Source: Pithys albifrons albifrons (Eukaryota; Chordata; Aves; Passeriformes; Thamnophilidae). From it: a stretch of DNA of 64,000 bases. The DNA is taken from assembly GCF_047495875.1 (NCBI RefSeq), contig NC_092463.1, positions 9,186,622 to 9,250,621 of the forward strand, read 5' to 3'. The translations under genes and the position numbers were made by a program. The number at the start of each line of letters is the position of its first letter. The stretch's first letter is position 1. Shown in pieces: positions 1 through 13,062 of this stretch. Below the pieces are notes generated by a model, which saw only the letters and a list, made by a program, of their open reading frames with translations, searched no databases and was not told the origin of the DNA.

Positions 1-29
1 TGACACCCTTGGGCCCGGCGGGCACTCAC

Positions 30-215
30 CCCTCTCCGCCGACCGCCGCCGCAGTTTCCCGTCGTGGCCGATGAGGAGCTGTCCGTTCCAGCGGGGCCCC
101 GCGCCCTGCGCATCTCCGGGCGGCTCCGGCTGCGGCTCTGCCGGGCGGGCGGCGGCGGGCCCCGCGCCCTCCATGCACGCCTGTGCTCCCCTGAACAGCA
201 GCCGCCGCGTCCTCT
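30..215 (-). CDS. SIVA1: SIVA1 coding exon 2
   Basis: The exon is 186 bp. The acceptor ends ccgccggcag just before 215, and the donor is GTGAGTGCC (GT at 29-28). It starts in phase 1 and ends in phase 1. [10 protein letters not shown] keeps the start of the BCL-XL-binding amphipathic helix known from human Siva. Downstream, [12 protein letters not shown] realigns with human sequence after a Pro/Ala-rich insert. In humans this is the exon skipped in the short SIVA isoform. Confidence 0.92.
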
Positions 216-555
216 CTGCCGGCGGGAGAGGAGAGCAGCGTTACGGGCGGCCTCTTCATCCCCGCGAGGAGCGGCCGGCGGGCACATTGCCCCGGGGGGC
301 ACATCATCCCCTCAGCGGGCACATCATCCCCTCAGCGGGCACATCATCCCTCCCGGCGGGCACAGCCCCCCGGCGGGCACATGCCCCCGGTGGGGCGGCC
401 GTCCCGGCACTCCCCTCCCTGCGCCCCCCCGGCTCACCGAACACCTCCCGCCGATACTCCTCACCCCGCACGCCACGGCTCAGCTCCCGCAGCCCCACGC
501 GGGTCTTCAGCTGGAGCGGGGCCGACTCCCCGAAGGGGCAGGAGCGCTTCGGCAT
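30..555 (-). CDS. SIVA1: SIVA1, apoptosis regulatory protein Siva, 5' part (exons 1-2)
   Basis: Two coding exons are visible, join(438..555, 30..215) on the minus strand, giving 101 residues plus one base of the next codon. The gene continues past the left edge (human SIVA1 is 175 residues). The start MPKRSCPF followed by APLQLK, RELSRGV and EVF matches the SIVA1 N-terminus. Exon 2 carries RTRRLLF, GAQA and [11 protein letters not shown], which match the human order. The C-terminal Cys-rich zinc-binding half is not in the window. Siva is known as a pro-apoptotic adaptor that binds TNF-family receptors such as CD27 and interacts with BCL-XL and p53/MDM2. The splice phases agree: exon 1 ends one base into a Glu codon that exon 2 completes. 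The middle of exon 2 is a Pro/Ala/Glu-rich stretch that does not resemble human SIVA1. It lies head-to-tail downstream of ADSS1, as in mammals. Confidence 0.94.
282..398. repeat. Short tandem repeat inside SIVA1 intron 1
   Basis: About six units of 17-21 bp share the form cacatcatcccctcagcggg. The copies at 300-319 and 320-339 are identical and the outer ones are diverged. The array fills about half of the 222-bp intron (216-437). Confidence 0.8.
438..555 (-). CDS. SIVA1: SIVA1 coding exon 1
   Basis: The exon is 118 bp from the ATG at 555-553 to the donor GTGAG (GT at 437-436). It encodes 39 residues plus the first base of a Glu codon. The reading frame is open upstream, but only this ATG gives the family start MPKRSCPF, so it is the chosen start. 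Confidence 0.94.
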
Positions 556-850
556 GGCGGGACCGGCCCGCGTCCCGCCCCGCGCCGCGTCACCGCCGCG
601 CCGGGCCCGGCCCGCACATCCCCGCCCGGCGCCTTCGGGAGCCGCGGGCCGCTCGGCTCTTCCCGGAGGGAAACGACGGCCTCGTGTGCGGGGATAATGC
701 TGCTTCCCGCTGCTCCCCAGCGTCCGGCGCCGCCCGCCCGCCGTGGTAGAGGCGCCCGCCCGACCCCGTCCGCTACCACCGCCCCCAGGCGTCACCTCCG
801 TGCGCCCCGGCCGGGGGTGGGAACCCGGCGGGACAGAGAGGAACAGGCTT
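556..850 (-). promoter_or_regulatory. SIVA1: SIVA1 CpG-island promoter region
   Basis: The sequence upstream of the SIVA1 ATG is very GC-rich with dense CpG up to about 840, then changes abruptly to AT-richer repeat DNA. Several GC-box-like runs are present and no clear TATA box was seen. The transcription start is inferred to lie here but cannot be placed. Confidence 0.6.
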
Positions 851-879
851 TGGGTGTCAGGTTTGTGAATAAACCTCGA

Positions 880-1800
880 GTCACAGGGTTATGGGATCTT
901 CTGAGCTGGAAGGGATCCACAAGGGTAACAGAGTCCAACTCTTGGCCCTGCTCAGGACCATCCCCAAGAATCACACCACGTGTCTGAGAGCATTGTTCAA
1001 ATGCTTCTTGAACTCTGCCAGGCTTGGTGCTATGACCACTTCTCTGCAGAGGCTGTTCCAGGACCCAACCACTCTCTGGGTGAAAAACCTTTTCCTAATA
1101 TTCAACTTGAACCTCCCCTGACACAACTTCAGGCCATTTCCTCGGATCCTGTCACTCGTCACCACAGAGGAGAGATCAGTGCCTTCCCTTCCTCATCACA
1201 AGGAAGTTGTAACTGCAGTGAGGTGTCCCCTCCGTCTCCGTTTCTCCAGGCTGAACAGATCCAGTGCCTTCAGCCACTCCCCATGAAGCCTCCCCTCAAG
1301 GCCCTCCATCATCTTTGTCGCCCTCCTTTGGACACTCTCTAATATCTTAATATCTTTCTTATATTATGGTACCCCAAACTGCACACAATATTCAATGGGA
1401 GGCCACTCTGGTGCAGAGCAGAGTGGGACAATGCCCTCCTTCAACCAACTGGTGATTCTTTGCCTGATGCCCCCCAGGACACGGTTGGCTTTCCTGACTG
1501 CCAGGGCACAGCTGACTCATATTCAGTTTATTGTTGACCAGGACCCCCAGGATCCCTTTCCTCATCTATCCATACGTTCAAGGTCACTCTGTCCTAGGTT
1601 CAGAATCCAGCCCTTCCCCTGGAGGTGATTATCCAGCTGCCTGCACATTGGTGATTATCCATCTGCCTACTTTGTCGAGATCTCTCTGCAAGGCCTCTCT
1701 GCCCTCGAGGAATTCAACAGCTCCTCCCAATTTCTTATCACCTGCAAACTTACTTAGTGTCCCCTCAAGTCCTGAGTCCAGCTCGTTTAGGAACCCTTTT
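880..1800 (-). mobile_element. CR1 LINE, long 5'-truncated copy
   Basis: The copy is in antisense orientation, with its 3' end on the left. It carries the CR1 hallmarks 'gagctggaagggatccacaa', 'ccaggcttggtgctatgacc', 'cctaatattcaacttgaacc' and 'gccctcctttggacactctc'. It is diverged, with no intact ORF2 frame. The right boundary is approximate. Confidence 0.85.
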
Positions 1801-2861
1801 TCCTCCTCAGTTCTTTTGGCCTCGCCTTCCCTCTGCAGGTCCTTGCAGCTTGTGGTGGGGTCACCAAGGTCTTCTTGCAGCCTAAACCCTTGCCCAGCTT
1901 CAGACTGTCTGAATGCAGTGCAACCAACAAAAATGTGCACAAGTACGAGAATTTGCTTTTTGAAAAAGCTGCTAAGAAGGCTGGAGAACGCCCGTCTCTC
2001 CAGGGGGCTCCTCAGCACAGCCAAGAGCAGGAGTAGGTTCACCCCTTGTGGGCACAGTGATTTTGGGGCACTGATGCTCAGTTTCAGCTAAATCCAGAGT
2101 ACCCTGGTGTGACAGGGAGTTTATTTGCTGTTTATAGGTAAGCTCTATAGCACCCCAGGTGTGGTATCATGGGTGAAGAACCTCAGGTGCCCTTCCAAGT
2201 AGGAGTCAGTGTGGTTACTATGTATATTTTGAAAATACATTGTTTTCCTCAGGGCAAAAAAGTTTAAAACTGATGTTGGAGTTCTGGTGCAATGTTTCGT
2301 GTGATTTGAAGAATGTAATCAGACAAGATACTTGTATTTCTTCCAGAGAGGTCTCTGAATTCAAAACTTCCCCTGCATGGACTCCAGTACTTTGGACAGA
2401 ATCACAACCAAGTATAGGAGTGATTTTTCCATGAATTTACAATCTACTGAGTCCAAAGGACTTGTGATCATTCTTGGTTTCTTTGTTTTATTCTGGTCAA
2501 AACCAAGCCATCAAGTAAAGATGTATATTTCTTCCTGAAAAAAAAAACCCAAACCAAACACCCAAAACCCAAACAACAGAAACCTCCCTTCAAAACAGTG
2601 ACAGAATCAGTATTTTTAAAAGGGTTTTCTTTCATTAAGAAACTGATGAAACTTTCAGTATATGATTTCCTTACTAGCACAAGATTTAGAATGGCAATAA
2701 TTTATATGAAAGTACAAAATGCAAGACATAAAATATAGATCAATGTATTGAAAATGGGCCACAACATCTAGTGGACTAACTCTGGCTTCATTCCTCAAAT
2801 TCTTCCAAAACTACTGAGACACCAAGACCAGTAGTACCGAGCACAGTGTCTAACTACATCT

Positions 2862-2985
2862 CTAGAATCACAGAATATCCTGAACTGGAAAGGACCCACA
2901 AGGATCATCAAGTCCAACTCCTTGGTCTGCACAGGGCAACCCAAAAAATCTCACCATATGCCTGAGAGTGTTGTTCAAACACAAA
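2862..2985 (-). mobile_element. CR1 LINE fragment
   Basis: Antisense CR1 3' end beginning 'agaatcacagaatatcctga' and continuing through 'cacaaggatcatcaagtcc' to 'cctgagagtgttgttcaaa'. It is truncated at its 5' side. Confidence 0.9.
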
Positions 2986-3595
2986 AAATGATGCTTTCAC
3001 TATTTGCTGAACTGCTAGCAGTTTGCAGGTAGAACCACATTGATTTCATACAGGTTAATGTGATTTTTTTTTTCGTGTGGAGTTGATCAACCCAGTCTTG
3101 TGGTCTGTGGAGTGGAAGTTACAGTTGTAATTCACAGTAATTTCCAAAACTCACTTCTGAGCTCCAAAGGCTGACTCCATCCACACTTTCTTTAGCTATA
3201 AAGGTTTCTGCTTGGGCTTTTTCTGCACATACTTGCAAATGTATGTTTAAGGATGTTCAGCAAACATAAATGTTCATTAGCTTTACACTCTGATGTCCCT
3301 GAAGCTCTCTGGGGTATATGGGTGAATTGGAATGCAATCCCAGTGGGAAGGGGTCCTGTTGGGATAGAGGGCAGCAGACCACACATGTTTCATTAATATG
3401 GCATAGGATAAGTGTGGGTGGAACTCAGCTGTCTGAGAACTGGCTGGATTATAAAGAAAAACCTAAAACCACTATTCTGCTTGTGGAGTGCTCTGAAACA
3501 TGGATCTCAAACATGAAGTAGATTTGAAAGAGAACAGTTCATGTTGCAGCAGTGCTGCTGATGCTGTCAATAAAGGGTAAATTTCAGGGCACTTT

Positions 3596-3660
3596 CACAG
3601 AATCACAGAATATTCTGAGTTGAAAGGAACCCACGAGGATCATCAAGTCCAACTTTCGTT
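3596..3660 (-). mobile_element. CR1 LINE fragment, very short
   Basis: Only about 65 bp of the antisense CR1 3' end is present, from 'cacagaatcacagaatattc' to 'catcaagtccaac'. Confidence 0.85.
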
Positions 3661-6600
3661 GAGGGCTGATTACATTTGACATGTCCCACCCCTTCCCCAC
3701 TGAAGGGCAGCTGCAGAGAGGCTCTATTGTAGCTCCCTAAGTCAGCCTTGGGTGGTGACATCTCTTAATTGCTTTGCAAGGCTCAACCTCAACATCTGCT
3801 ATGGATCAGAGATCTCCTGTTTGTAAGCTATGAAGGCAAAATAATTGTGTATGCTCTGTACCAGCACACCTGAGAGTTCTGCACGGAAGGAGCTGGTACA
3901 CCTGCCTGTCTGCTAACTTGTTACTCAACAGAATGGTGCTGAGTGTTTTATTAATTTCAGAGCAGTAAGCCTTAAAGAAGATCCACCAGTGATTTGGAAG
4001 TAGCAGAAAGGCTAAGATCTGACCTGGCTAGGCTTGCTGGCCTTGAGCATTCCTGAAAATTAATGCTCATGTTTTTTAAAATTAGTAATGCAATTCTGAA
4101 TGTGAAAAAGCAACCCAATCCCAAACCACTAAAGGCAATTGTGAAATACAATGATTTCAGTTTATCCTTGAAAACCTTCCTGTGAAAACCTTCCAGAGAA
4201 TAAAAATTAGAGTCTTTTTCTTGCTACCGTGCTTCTTCTGTGCCTGTGTGAACATTACAGACAAGTTGCCTCATTGGTAGCTTTGTCACTTACAGCACAA
4301 AGAAAAATTGCATTTCATTTTTTCCCAATGATTTCCATTTCCAGTAAGCAAGTTTAAGGAGCAAAATGGATTGTTGTTGTTAAGTCTGTCTTTCCTAAAT
4401 TCTGTTTTAGCCAGTGCTGCAAGAAAGTCAGAGAAGGACCAGAAGGACTTTGTCCATAGTTCACCTTCATCACTTCTACATTTTAGAGTTCAGAAATTTT
4501 CTGAGCCAAAATTTCCATCCGGATCCTAATGTTTAATAGCTATCAGTAGACCCACTCTTCAGGAATTTTTCCATTTCTCTTCTCAAAACCAGTAACATTT
4601 AATTTCTTATTTTGTCTAGTCAAAGCTATAACTGAGCAATATAGTATTTATAAAAACATGTTTTATCAAGTTTATTTTCAGTTTGCTGCCTGTTAATTTC
4701 CTTGGGTGTCTCCTATGTCTAATTTTATAAAAAATTATGAATAACCACCCTATTGACTCTCTGAAAAACATCCATGACTACAAAGATGTCTATCATGCTC
4801 CTTCATTCTTCATTCAAGCTGATATATTTCATTATCATTGAAGCACTTTACAGTGTGTCCTGATCCACATCACCTGTGCCACATCCCAATGTACATCATG
4901 GGAAGCCACGTGGGAAGGGAGGGAGCCCTGGGTGCCCCAAGAGTCCTGTGCAGCAGAGGTCTATGTGGCTCAGTGCACCCAGCATTCCTAAGCCTCGGAT
5001 ATCCTTTTCCATATATGTTATAGTCCATAACATCCTTCCTGAAGCTGGCTGGCCCGTGCATCAGCTGCAGGTATGCTACTTATCTGGACAGCACAAATGT
5101 AAATGTGTTTTCTTCTTGGTCCATTCCCTAGTAATTCTTGACATCTGATTTGGTTTTTTGATTAATACTGAAGTACCAAGGTGATGCTTTCAAAGAACTA
5201 TTCATAAAGGGGTGACAGCATCCCTCCCCTGAGTGCTTAGAAAAGGTGTAAATTTAGATTTTTTAATATTCCAGTAAGCAATTACAGAATTAAAGATTTT
5301 TTTTTGTTTCTAGTCCACCTGTAAGACAATCATAATAAGTGTTTATCTGTCCATCAATACTTCCAGCTACTCCAAAAGATAATTAGAAATAAACAGGTAG
5401 ACTGGAATAAAATCACAGACATTGCAACTCAATAGTGCATGCTTTCCTAAAAGGATAATAACTTTAAAGTTTGGAACACAGCAAACTGAGGAAAATTCTG
5501 CCTTCTGTTTTAGGCAGGGTTGGAAAAGATATACAGGATAGCTGATTTGGCTTTGTGAATCTAAATATTAATCAGTTTTACCTTTTCCTCTCTATGCCTT
5601 GCTTTGCAAGTAACCTTTACCCACCTACACTAACAAGTCAAAGTATGCTGTTTTAGGAACAGGTGGCAGATAAATAGCAATCCAGGATGTTATATTAGCT
5701 TCTAGATTGTTCTAAATGCCTACCAGTAGGTTCCCATAAGCATCAGAAAGGCCTTAAAATATTTAATCTTTCCCTTCAGTTTTACTTATACCAAAGGCCT
5801 TCCCTCCCCATGCTCGTAGTAAAAATTCCCCATTTGTTCTCTTCTTTCATTATTAGGCCATTTAAGAATAAACTGAAATGCAATACCTAGAGGTGGGACC
5901 CTGTCTCTTACACCTCTCTAAATAAAGGGTTTCCTTATTTGTATTGATATAAAATGAATGGATCTTGGCCAACTCATCATTTTTCCTCTAACATTTTCAT
6001 GCCAAAATGGTTAAAGGAATATTCTGAAAATTCTTTTAAGTGGAAAGTATATTATAACAGCTGATGAGTTGGCTGTGTGCCAGCATGCAGCCTGTGTTAA
6101 GTTGGATGGGGTACCACATTGCACACACATCCTCTGTCGGGCCAGGGGTGAAGCACCGCACCCCACACACTCAGTCCCCCTGCACTGTCCTTTCTGTGCT
6201 CTGCAATATAGATTTGAAGATAAAAAAATCCCAAACCCTCTTGAATAAACTTGATTCTTCTGAAAGGGCTTGGAGCCTTTCTTAGGTACCCTCTTCTGGC
6301 CACGTAATACATCAGCCTTACCAGACAACACGTTTACAGCTCAGATCAAAGAGCTACACCTGGCTCTGACATTATCAGTTTGCAAGGGCATGTCGTTCTA
6401 CAAAGACTCGTTAGCACAGAGTTCCTGCCTTCCCCTTGAAGAGTTGGTTTGTGCATTAAAAAACCTGTTTGATAAACCAGTGATGTGCAGGGTTAAGGGC
6501 TGGCTCTGGAGGAATGCTGCTGTTAAGCCAAGGCTCTGCCTTCCTGGCACTGCAGCCAGTGATCGCTCTTAAATTAGCACGGTGTGGTTGAGTTTCACAG

Positions 6601-9600
6601 CGTGTTTCTGTCCTGCCATCTCTGAGAAACACCAGTGCTGCTCAGCAGATCAGAGCACCCGACGGTCCCGCTCACACTAGAGGGCACTCTCAAAGCTATA
6701 AATTATTTTTGTTGTCGTGAAGATGTTATTGTTCTGCTGACAGGGTTTACAAAAGAGCTGTTCTTTTTCATTGTTGTTGTTGTTCCTGGCCTTTCCAGTA
6801 GTGTGCCTTCATTTCTGTTGCACACAGTTTTCTTTCATTTTGCTTCTTTTCAGATTATTTTAATTTGTCACAAAGAAAGGAAATTGAGCTCTGACAGTGA
6901 TAACAGCCATTCCTGACCTAACGTGGTACCAAGTGTTCTGCTTTCCTTCTCTGTAGGCAACAATGTTTTTCATTTAATACTAGGTGGTTGTCCTAGGAAT
7001 TCTTTAAATGTGTGTCCAAGTCATGCTATTACATTATTCAATGTGTTTTTATTTGGAGAGGCTCTGAGAGGAAGCCCTGACCTTTCACTAGCACTGCACA
7101 GTACAAAACATCCTCTCCCACACATGGCATGGGAAGGGCTGGGCGAAACCTTCCTCCCTCCGCTTTGCAGCTGCATCCAGCCCTGAACTTGTTATTTTGT
7201 TGTGGAAATGAATCCTCACTTCGAGACACTTCTGTATGTTGTTCCTCACATGCTCACTTCTACCCATTCCCCAGAGCAACCATTCAGCTGGAATAATTCA
7301 GGGTACATCCATTCAGCTCCAAGGGCCTATGCCAGGCTCTCTGCACTCACCATGTTCAACCAACCATCCCCAGCAGCAGCTCACAAAGTGTGTTTGTTTT
7401 AAATATGTGTGGCTGTGTTGTCAGTCCTGGATAGAGGGGATCTCTGTGCAGAAAACAGAAGCTGCACAGTGTCAGGGCGATTCCCTGAACAATGCCAGGA
7501 TAGCATGGCACAGCTACAGGACCATCACAAGGGCTAATGTGGAAATTTTTCTGGCACAGTCCTTTTGGTTGAAATCTGTTTACACTGTGAAGTCTTGAAG
7601 GCACTCATTCTCTTTGCTCTCTGCTGAGCAGTTTGCATGAGTGGTGTGGCATGAGCTATGAAAGTAATGCTCAGTCCTAGGCCTACCATCCAGGGTGCCA
7701 ATTAATAGAATGAGACTGTTTTGTGCTGCTGGCATGTTTGCCCTGCATGGAAATCATCAATGCATGTTGTGTAGGGCTCAGCCTTCCGTCAGTACCAGCT
7801 TTGATATTTTAATTATGTGGTGTGGGGCAAATCAATCTCTAATAGACAAAATGCCTTATCCCATTTGTAATGCCCTAACTAGATAACATCTTTTGTTTCT
7901 TTCACATGACCTCTTTTCCATGTATATTGAAATGCATCATCACTTATTCTATGTATTTATGCTCAGAAGTTTCCTGCCATGCGTATGCATTCCTCTTTTT
8001 TCTTTATTTTGGTTGGGGTTGTTTTTTCTTTCTGCATGAGGATTTCAGAGAAGATATTGGTGTGGGACAATCCTGTCCTTTTCTTCTTTCCTGTCTGCAA
8101 GATTTAGAAGATCTCAAGATTGCTGGTGAAGGTGTTCAGTATTGGGTCTGTTTCTAAAACTGATTCTTTCTCACTACCTAAACTCTAGGATGAACTACCT
8201 ACATAAAGAAATGTACCACCACTGAAACTAGTTCAAATATAAAACTGCAATGTTGGCACTGAATAACTGACTGAATAATGGAGAATAGCCCGACATTCCT
8301 CCTAGCTCTTCAAAATTCACAGCTCCTCTCCAGTTTGTCCCAGACACCAGCTGTTCTTTTGGCCGAGTTCAGCACCCAGCACATGAGCTTCCTGCTGTTT
8401 CATTTCAACTCCAAACTCAGGTCTTCTGGCAAAGTTGGAGATACTTCTGATTTCAGTACCCAATACAGGCAAGTAGGCATACTCTCGGAAGGCATATTCT
8501 CATTTTTCTGCAGAATGTATATACTTAAAATCAGTGGACCGAATCCTCTGGGAATGGGTCTGATGTCTTAGTTCCCTTTTCCAGTAATCTCCTTTAGAAG
8601 CTATAGATAGAAATTTAATGCTGTTTCAAGGCAAACCTTTTGTGAACTTACTCAGTAAATGTCTTCAAACTATATTTTATCTCACAGAGACATGATTGAG
8701 GCCCCATTGGTACAGCTACAAACTGCATTCCTGAATTCTGAAAGAATGGCTCTATACAGTTGCAGGGCAGGAACAAGAGCTTTTAATAACCTTTCAGGTT
8801 GAAAGTGGTGTTGTGTTACCAGAGAACTGAAAGTGAAATACTTTCAAAGGAGGCAGGGGAAAAATGATGTGGACAACTAGAGGATTAATACCATAATCTC
8901 AGTAGTTCACAAGACTTCAGCAGTGTTTTCAAGGAAAGGCTCACTAAAAATACGAAAGTAAATGTAAAATGGGATAAAACGCAAAATAGATTTAACCAGA
9001 GATGACTTCTGAGTATCTTGGATAATAATTGATGTTATGGATAAAGGAAATGCAGTGGTTAGCCTTCATTAAGCATTTGATATAGAAACATATAGGAAAT
9101 AATTACTTATTAGTTAGGGATCAGTATAAAGTGAACACAGAACTGGATAAGAGGAGATGGAATGGCTGATATTCAAAAGCTGTGGCTATACTGGCAGGCA
9201 GTGCAGCCCTAAAGGAACAAATACGCAAAGCAGCTGGTGCTCGGGACCCAGTATCCACACTGTAGGTAGAGGGTGGCTGCTGACCAGCTCTTGTCAGGTC
9301 CCATGGACTGAACTCTGAACAGCGTCTGGAGCATAGCAGGGGCACTGCTGGAGAGAATTTCCTGTTTGGTTTCACTGGAAAGGAATCCAGTTTCCACAGT
9401 GGATGCGCTACTTTGTAGTGCAAACCAAAGTGTGTAACAGTGATAATAGTTATTGCCAAGGGCACCACAAGGGCACAGCCTCAATGGCTGGAAAAAATGA
9501 AGCAGAAGAAAATTGGAGTACAAAATGAAAAGTTCAAAATGTGAACAGCATTGCCTGTTTTCGATGCTGTCGGATGGTAACTGAGCAGCGAAGTTGTTAA

Positions 9601-12600
9601 CTGTGGTACTGATATACATGTGACTGATATACATGTGACTGGCCTTACTTGTAACAGGGCAGATTCTTAAAACTAGAATGTCACATCATCTCCCCAGTTC
9701 TCCCTTTCTTCTTCATCCATTTCTTAAGGATATAAAACATGCCATTACAATGGATGCCAGTGGACATGTAGTAGGAGTCAGCAGTACTACTCACCAATGT
9801 GAGTAATGAGAAATACCTTCATCCATCTCCTGGCCATTATTCCCCCAGTACAGCCCAGCAGACCATCTCCTTTATTCAAGATGCAAGTCCATCATTGGCT
9901 CATATTCACCCTGGCATCTGCTGTAAACCTTAGGTCCTTTTTAGCAGAGCTGCTCCATAGCCAGGTGCTTCACAGTCTGTACTGAGACATGGGGAACCCT
10001 GTGCTTCTTCTCGGGCTTCAGGAGCTTTCCATTGCCCAGCCCTCAAGCTTATCAAGGTCTTTGCCATTTGTCGCCAGCCACTCTAGGATTCAGAACTCAA
10101 AGGACAGGTTTCTATTCATGGCAGAGGGCTGCACTACTTTAAGAATCTCAGTGGGAACAGAACTCTATATACAGTTGGTTTGACACTGGAAAATTCCTCT
10201 TCAGAAATAAAGAACACTATAAAACACATTTTTATGATCACGACAGCATTTCTAAGCCTGTAATTTTTTCAGATGCACCAAAGGCTGCCTCCAATACCAC
10301 TTGCATGGGACCATCTTCATTTGCAGGCCAGCCAGGCTTCCACAAATGTCAGCAGCAAACACCCTTTCCTCACATTTGAAGAATTAGGCCCAGTTAGCAT
10401 GAAAAGTTCTGTGTCCTGTACAGGAAGATGAAGATGGATACTGACACCTCTGCTGGAAGGGCACATATAGGTGACTCTGTCATGCAGTCTGTAAGAAAAT
10501 ATGTCTCCAGTGCCTCTATCCAGGGAATTTTAAGGATTTCAGCAGCCACCTAAACTGTCTGAGGTGCTCTGCCACTTCTCAGGCACTGTACAGGTATCAC
10601 CTGAAGCCTAACACTTCTGTCTGAGACACTATTTGCAGGCCTGCAATGTAAACTCTGAAGTATGAACTCAGCTCCTGAAAGGTGACTCCTGTCCTGAGAA
10701 GGATGCATTATCTCGAGACTGTGAAAACATTCAAATACACCAGTGTTATTTTTTTCCTTCCAACAAAGACATTTTCGCACCAAACATATTTATTTAGACA
10801 GTTTTGGTGGGGTTTTTAGGGTGGTGATGGTGGGGGTTTTTTGCCTTGGGCAATTCCAACCCTATGTAGAGTTGGATGAAACTGCTTCAGATGCTTCAGC
10901 TACCAAAGACCATTCTATGTGAAATTATATATATGTGTATATATATGTATGTATAAAACTGATGCAAAGGAAATGAAGAAAACCTAGTTAATTAGCAGAT
11001 CAATTCTCACACAGCTCTCAGGCATTGCCCTGAATTGTGTATTTACCTGCTGTCATTTACTGGACAGGTCCCTTACCTGCTGTTTCTGGCTTCTTCTAAA
11101 ACACATGAGAAAAAGTGTGATTTTTATAAAGGCTTCTGGAAGCCCTAACAGTACTTGTCCACAGCTCACTCATGTTTTAGAGGTGATAATTATTTATCTG
11201 AGCCAGTACCTACCTTTCCTTTCTATCACAGTGCTGCTGACAAAGAGCCACATGGAGTTTACATCAGTTGTTCCAAGCCAGCTGCTCTGGCAAGAACATT
11301 TTTGCCTCTAGTAGAAATTGTATTTTTCCTTTATAAAACCATTGACCACTCAGACCAGCTAACTAAAGATAACCATGAACCTCAGTGGTAAAGGTGGATC
11401 CCTGCTCAGTTTGTAAATGGGAAAGGGTGACAAAGTTTATAGAGGACATGTGAAAAAAGGCCAAACCCTGAAAATCTGCAGACTGAAAATACCCATTCAT
11501 TCACTAATGCTGCTAGTTATTTTTTAAAATTCATGAAATATTAAACCAGGTTTAAATAAAAGAGAAAGAGAGACCAAGCACTGCTACTTTAAACTAGTTT
11601 AATACATCTTTAAGGACAAAATAAACAGGTGTGGATCAAAAATCATCTGAAAAAAATCTGCATAAAGTGTAAGTATAGATTGCACATTACTATGGAAATG
11701 CTTAATTTTCTTTCCTTTTATAAAGTGCATTATGCCAGAACTGTAAGACCATTTATTGCCAAATTAAAAAATTACAAAAGCTTCAAAATCCTATCCTGCA
11801 AGTGTTAGGAAGAGTACACCTGACTAGAAGGCCATATTATAAGGGTAAGTGTGAGAAAATATGTCAAACATGTTACTGTGTAGGAGTGAATCAGTAATTG
11901 CTACTTTTAAAAACTATGATCTTTACCACAAATTATGACATTTTGGTAAACATTTACCCTTATTCTTCCATCCAGATATTGAGCAGGCTGATGCATCAAT
12001 TATTATTGCATTTGGCTGGGGAGAAACAAGCAGGTAAATTCATCACAGTGACTGTTATTAAATGAAATTCCAAACAATACAAAATAGGTAATGGGAAACA
12101 GCCAAAACAAAGAGAAATCTACATTAAAATGTTCTTATTAAGCATTGTATCACTCAGTAGATTAAAGAGCTTTTTGATAAAAGCCTGAACTTATTCACAT
12201 TTAACTCAATGACAACACATGAAATTTAATAGGAGTAGAACTTTCATTTAAAATATCCATGCTATGAAATGAAATGCATATTATTTTTATGGTAACAGAG
12301 TAATGGGATAATGGCCTATTACATCATGCCCACTGACAACATCACAGAGTTTTTGGATGAATCCTTGAAAGCAAAGACAGGTCATGTGGATCTAACGGAT
12401 ACTTAATGGAAAATGAAAAATAAAAAGATTAGGTGAACAAGAGAAAGTAATCCTGTGAAAATTAAGCTATAAAACCCATTATCTTCAATATGCCAAATAC
12501 TCAGTTTAGAGTTGATCATTTAATCCAGTTATTCAGCACAGAGTGGCTTGTTAGTCATTGTGGACTTTGCCTATAAATCAACCAAAGCTTAAATACAGTG

Positions 12601-12784
12601 GCAACCTCCCAGCACAAAAGCATCGATGAAGATGGGGTCAAGAAAAGGAATAGCTCCAGATCATTCAGAAGACAAATGTCACAAGGTTAAGCCATGTGAA
12701 AACAAAACTTAATTACTATACCTCCAAGCATCTTTATGCTTAAATTACCTTATATAAATGAGGCACACTTCACAGTGCTTGTAA

Positions 12785-13062
12785 TAATTAGCACTTACCA
12801 AGCACCTTTCAGAAGTGCTTTGCAAACATTAAATAAGGTCAGAAATCTCATTGCTCTTTCATTAGAGTGCCCATAAATATGATGGGGAAAGCTTCCTCAT
12901 CAATTCAGAGCAAGAACTGCAGGGTTCAACCCAGGGACCTCCAAAAGGCAGTGAGGATGTTTTCCTAATTGCCATTTTACAGTCTGTAAAAACAGCATCA
13001 GCAAGATTAAACGATTTGTCAAAGATGGACAAAGAAGTTGAAACTGGATTAAGAATTCACAG
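12785..13062 (+). repeat. Probable ancient MIR-like (CORE) SINE, two overlapping pieces
   Basis: At 12,788-12,838 'agcacttaccaagcacc' and 'agtgctttgcaaacattaaa' resemble the MIR core. 'agggttcaacccaggg' near 12,921-12,936 and 'ccattttacag' near 12,972-12,982, followed by a GATTAA...TTTGTCAAAG stretch, resemble the MIR 3' part. The 3'-like part appears twice, which suggests two fragments. The assignment is by eye and no consensus alignment was run. Confidence 0.5.

Noticed and set aside
64..987. A 307-codon plus-strand open frame at the left end
   Set aside because: It is antisense to SIVA1 exons in a GC-rich CpG island, where stops are rare. It runs into a CR1 and has no recognisable protein feature.
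11600..12750. Repeat-free AT-rich stretch that might be a conserved non-coding element
   Set aside because: No evidence can be drawn from one sequence. It would need a multi-species alignment.
12918..12938. Box-B-like ggttcaaccc suggesting a tRNA gene
   Set aside because: No box A at the right distance and no cloverleaf arms. The motif is better explained by the MIR-like SINE, whose ancestor is tRNA-derived.
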